From positions 1 to 21,616 of the forward strand of contig JAEWML010000043.1 in NCBI GenBank assembly GCA_023393155.1: a stretch of 21,616 nucleotides of DNA, read 5' to 3'. Under the pieces are notes generated by a model that was not told where the DNA came from, ran no database searches, and worked only from the letters and a program-made list of their open reading frames with translations. Origin of the DNA: Bacillota bacterium (GTDB lineage: Bacteria; Bacillota; Clostridia; Oscillospirales; Oscillospiraceae). Shown piece after piece: positions 21,270 to 21,616 of this stretch (position 1 is the first letter of the stretch; every line of letters begins with the position of its first letter). The translations under genes and the position numbers were made by a program.

Positions 21270-21616
21270 TCAAAGCTCCTTCACCTCGTACAAATCTGTG
21301 CGTCGGGCGGAGAGAATGGGGAGCTGGCTGCGCACGGACTCGACCTTGGAGAGGTCCAGCTCGGCGTACAGCACCGCGGCCTCCCCCTCCGCGCGGCACA
21401 GAACCGTTCCCCAGGGGTCCACGGCAAGGGAGTTGCCGTAGGCCACGTAGGACGCATCCGGATTCCGGGCGGGGGAAACTCCCACGGTGAAGCACTGATT
21501 GTCCACCGCCCGCTGGCGAAACAAAAGCTCCCAGTGGGCGGGACCGGTGGTCATGTTGAAAGCCGCCGGGACGAATATGCACTTCGCGCCCCGCAGGGCC
21601 ATGCACCGGGCCAGCT
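21270..21616 (-). CDS. Nitrilase-superfamily carbon-nitrogen hydrolase, 5' part cut by window edge
   Basis: The open frame enters from the right edge (LARCMALRGAK) and ends at 21270; about 115 C-terminal residues are seen. FVPAAFNMTTGPAHWELLFRQR, split by RAVDNQCF, and NSLAVDPWG are typical of Nit2/omega-amidase-like members, where PAAFN follows the catalytic Cys region. The catalytic Glu, Lys and Cys must lie upstream, outside the window, so activity cannot be checked here. The family hydrolyses amides such as 2-oxoglutaramate in the cytoplasm; the exact substrate is unknown. The in-frame ATG at 21602 is internal, since conserved sequence continues before it. Confidence 0.88.
   Translation of the reverse strand, partial: LARCMALRGAKCIFVPAAFNMTTGPAHWELLFRQRAVDNQCFTVGVSPARNPDASYVAYGNSLAVDPWGTVLCRAEGEAAVLYAELDLSKVESVRSQLPILSARRTDLYEVKEL

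Noticed and set aside
1..21616. CRISPR array, insertion sequence, tRNA or rRNA gene
   Set aside because: No regularly spaced direct repeats, transposase-like frames, or tRNA/rRNA-like structures were recognised on either strand by reading.

Overview
The window is about 60% GC. It has Gram-positive style AGGAGG ribosome binding sites and sigma-A type promoters, a class 1B dihydroorotate dehydrogenase with its PyrK partner, and yqzL in front of recO, mutS2, TrkA/TrkH and EamA transporters. Together these suggest a high-GC member of Clostridia, most like gut Oscillospiraceae/Ruminococcaceae. This taxonomic placement is inference from gene content and style, not a database match. No mobile element, CRISPR array, rRNA or tRNA gene was seen.

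Left edge (1-2100): a GntR/UTRA-type regulator runs off the left end on the minus strand. It is divergent from a GTG-started shikimate-kinase-like P-loop kinase. The shared 311-base intergenic region holds two divergent promoters, with inverted repeats over both -35 boxes. A possible 55-residue membrane ORF and a terminator follow, then a GreA-type factor on the minus strand.

Middle, minus strand (2116-10250): one strong promoter drives a tight pyrimidine operon, pyrC-pyrK-pyrD-pyrF-pyrE-pyrB-pyrI. It carries six UMP-synthesis steps except carbamoyl-phosphate synthesis. The operon appears to continue into an EamA/DMT transporter with an unusual repeat-bearing N-terminal extension, and it ends at a strong terminator at about 3201-3240. 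A second EamA transporter and greA follow. Upstream, trkA-trkH encode a K+ uptake system, read on the minus strand from a promoter at 13267-13294.

Right part, plus strand (13304-21230): a promoter back-to-back with that of trkA drives the most notable gene of the window. It encodes an 890-residue protein that joins an EF-G/TetM-like translational GTPase to a C-terminal NYN ribonuclease domain of the YacP/Rae1 type. Next, from its own promoter, comes a 32-codon yqzL, recO and mutS2 (also known as RqcU, a collided-ribosome factor), then uridine phosphorylase and an MscS-type channel, closed by a perfect bidirectional hairpin terminator. At the right edge a nitrilase-superfamily amidohydrolase lies on the minus strand and runs off the window.

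The candidate for an undescribed system is the GTPase-NYN fusion. A factor that should bind the ribosomal A site is covalently joined to a domain whose Bacillus relative cuts mRNA in the A site.
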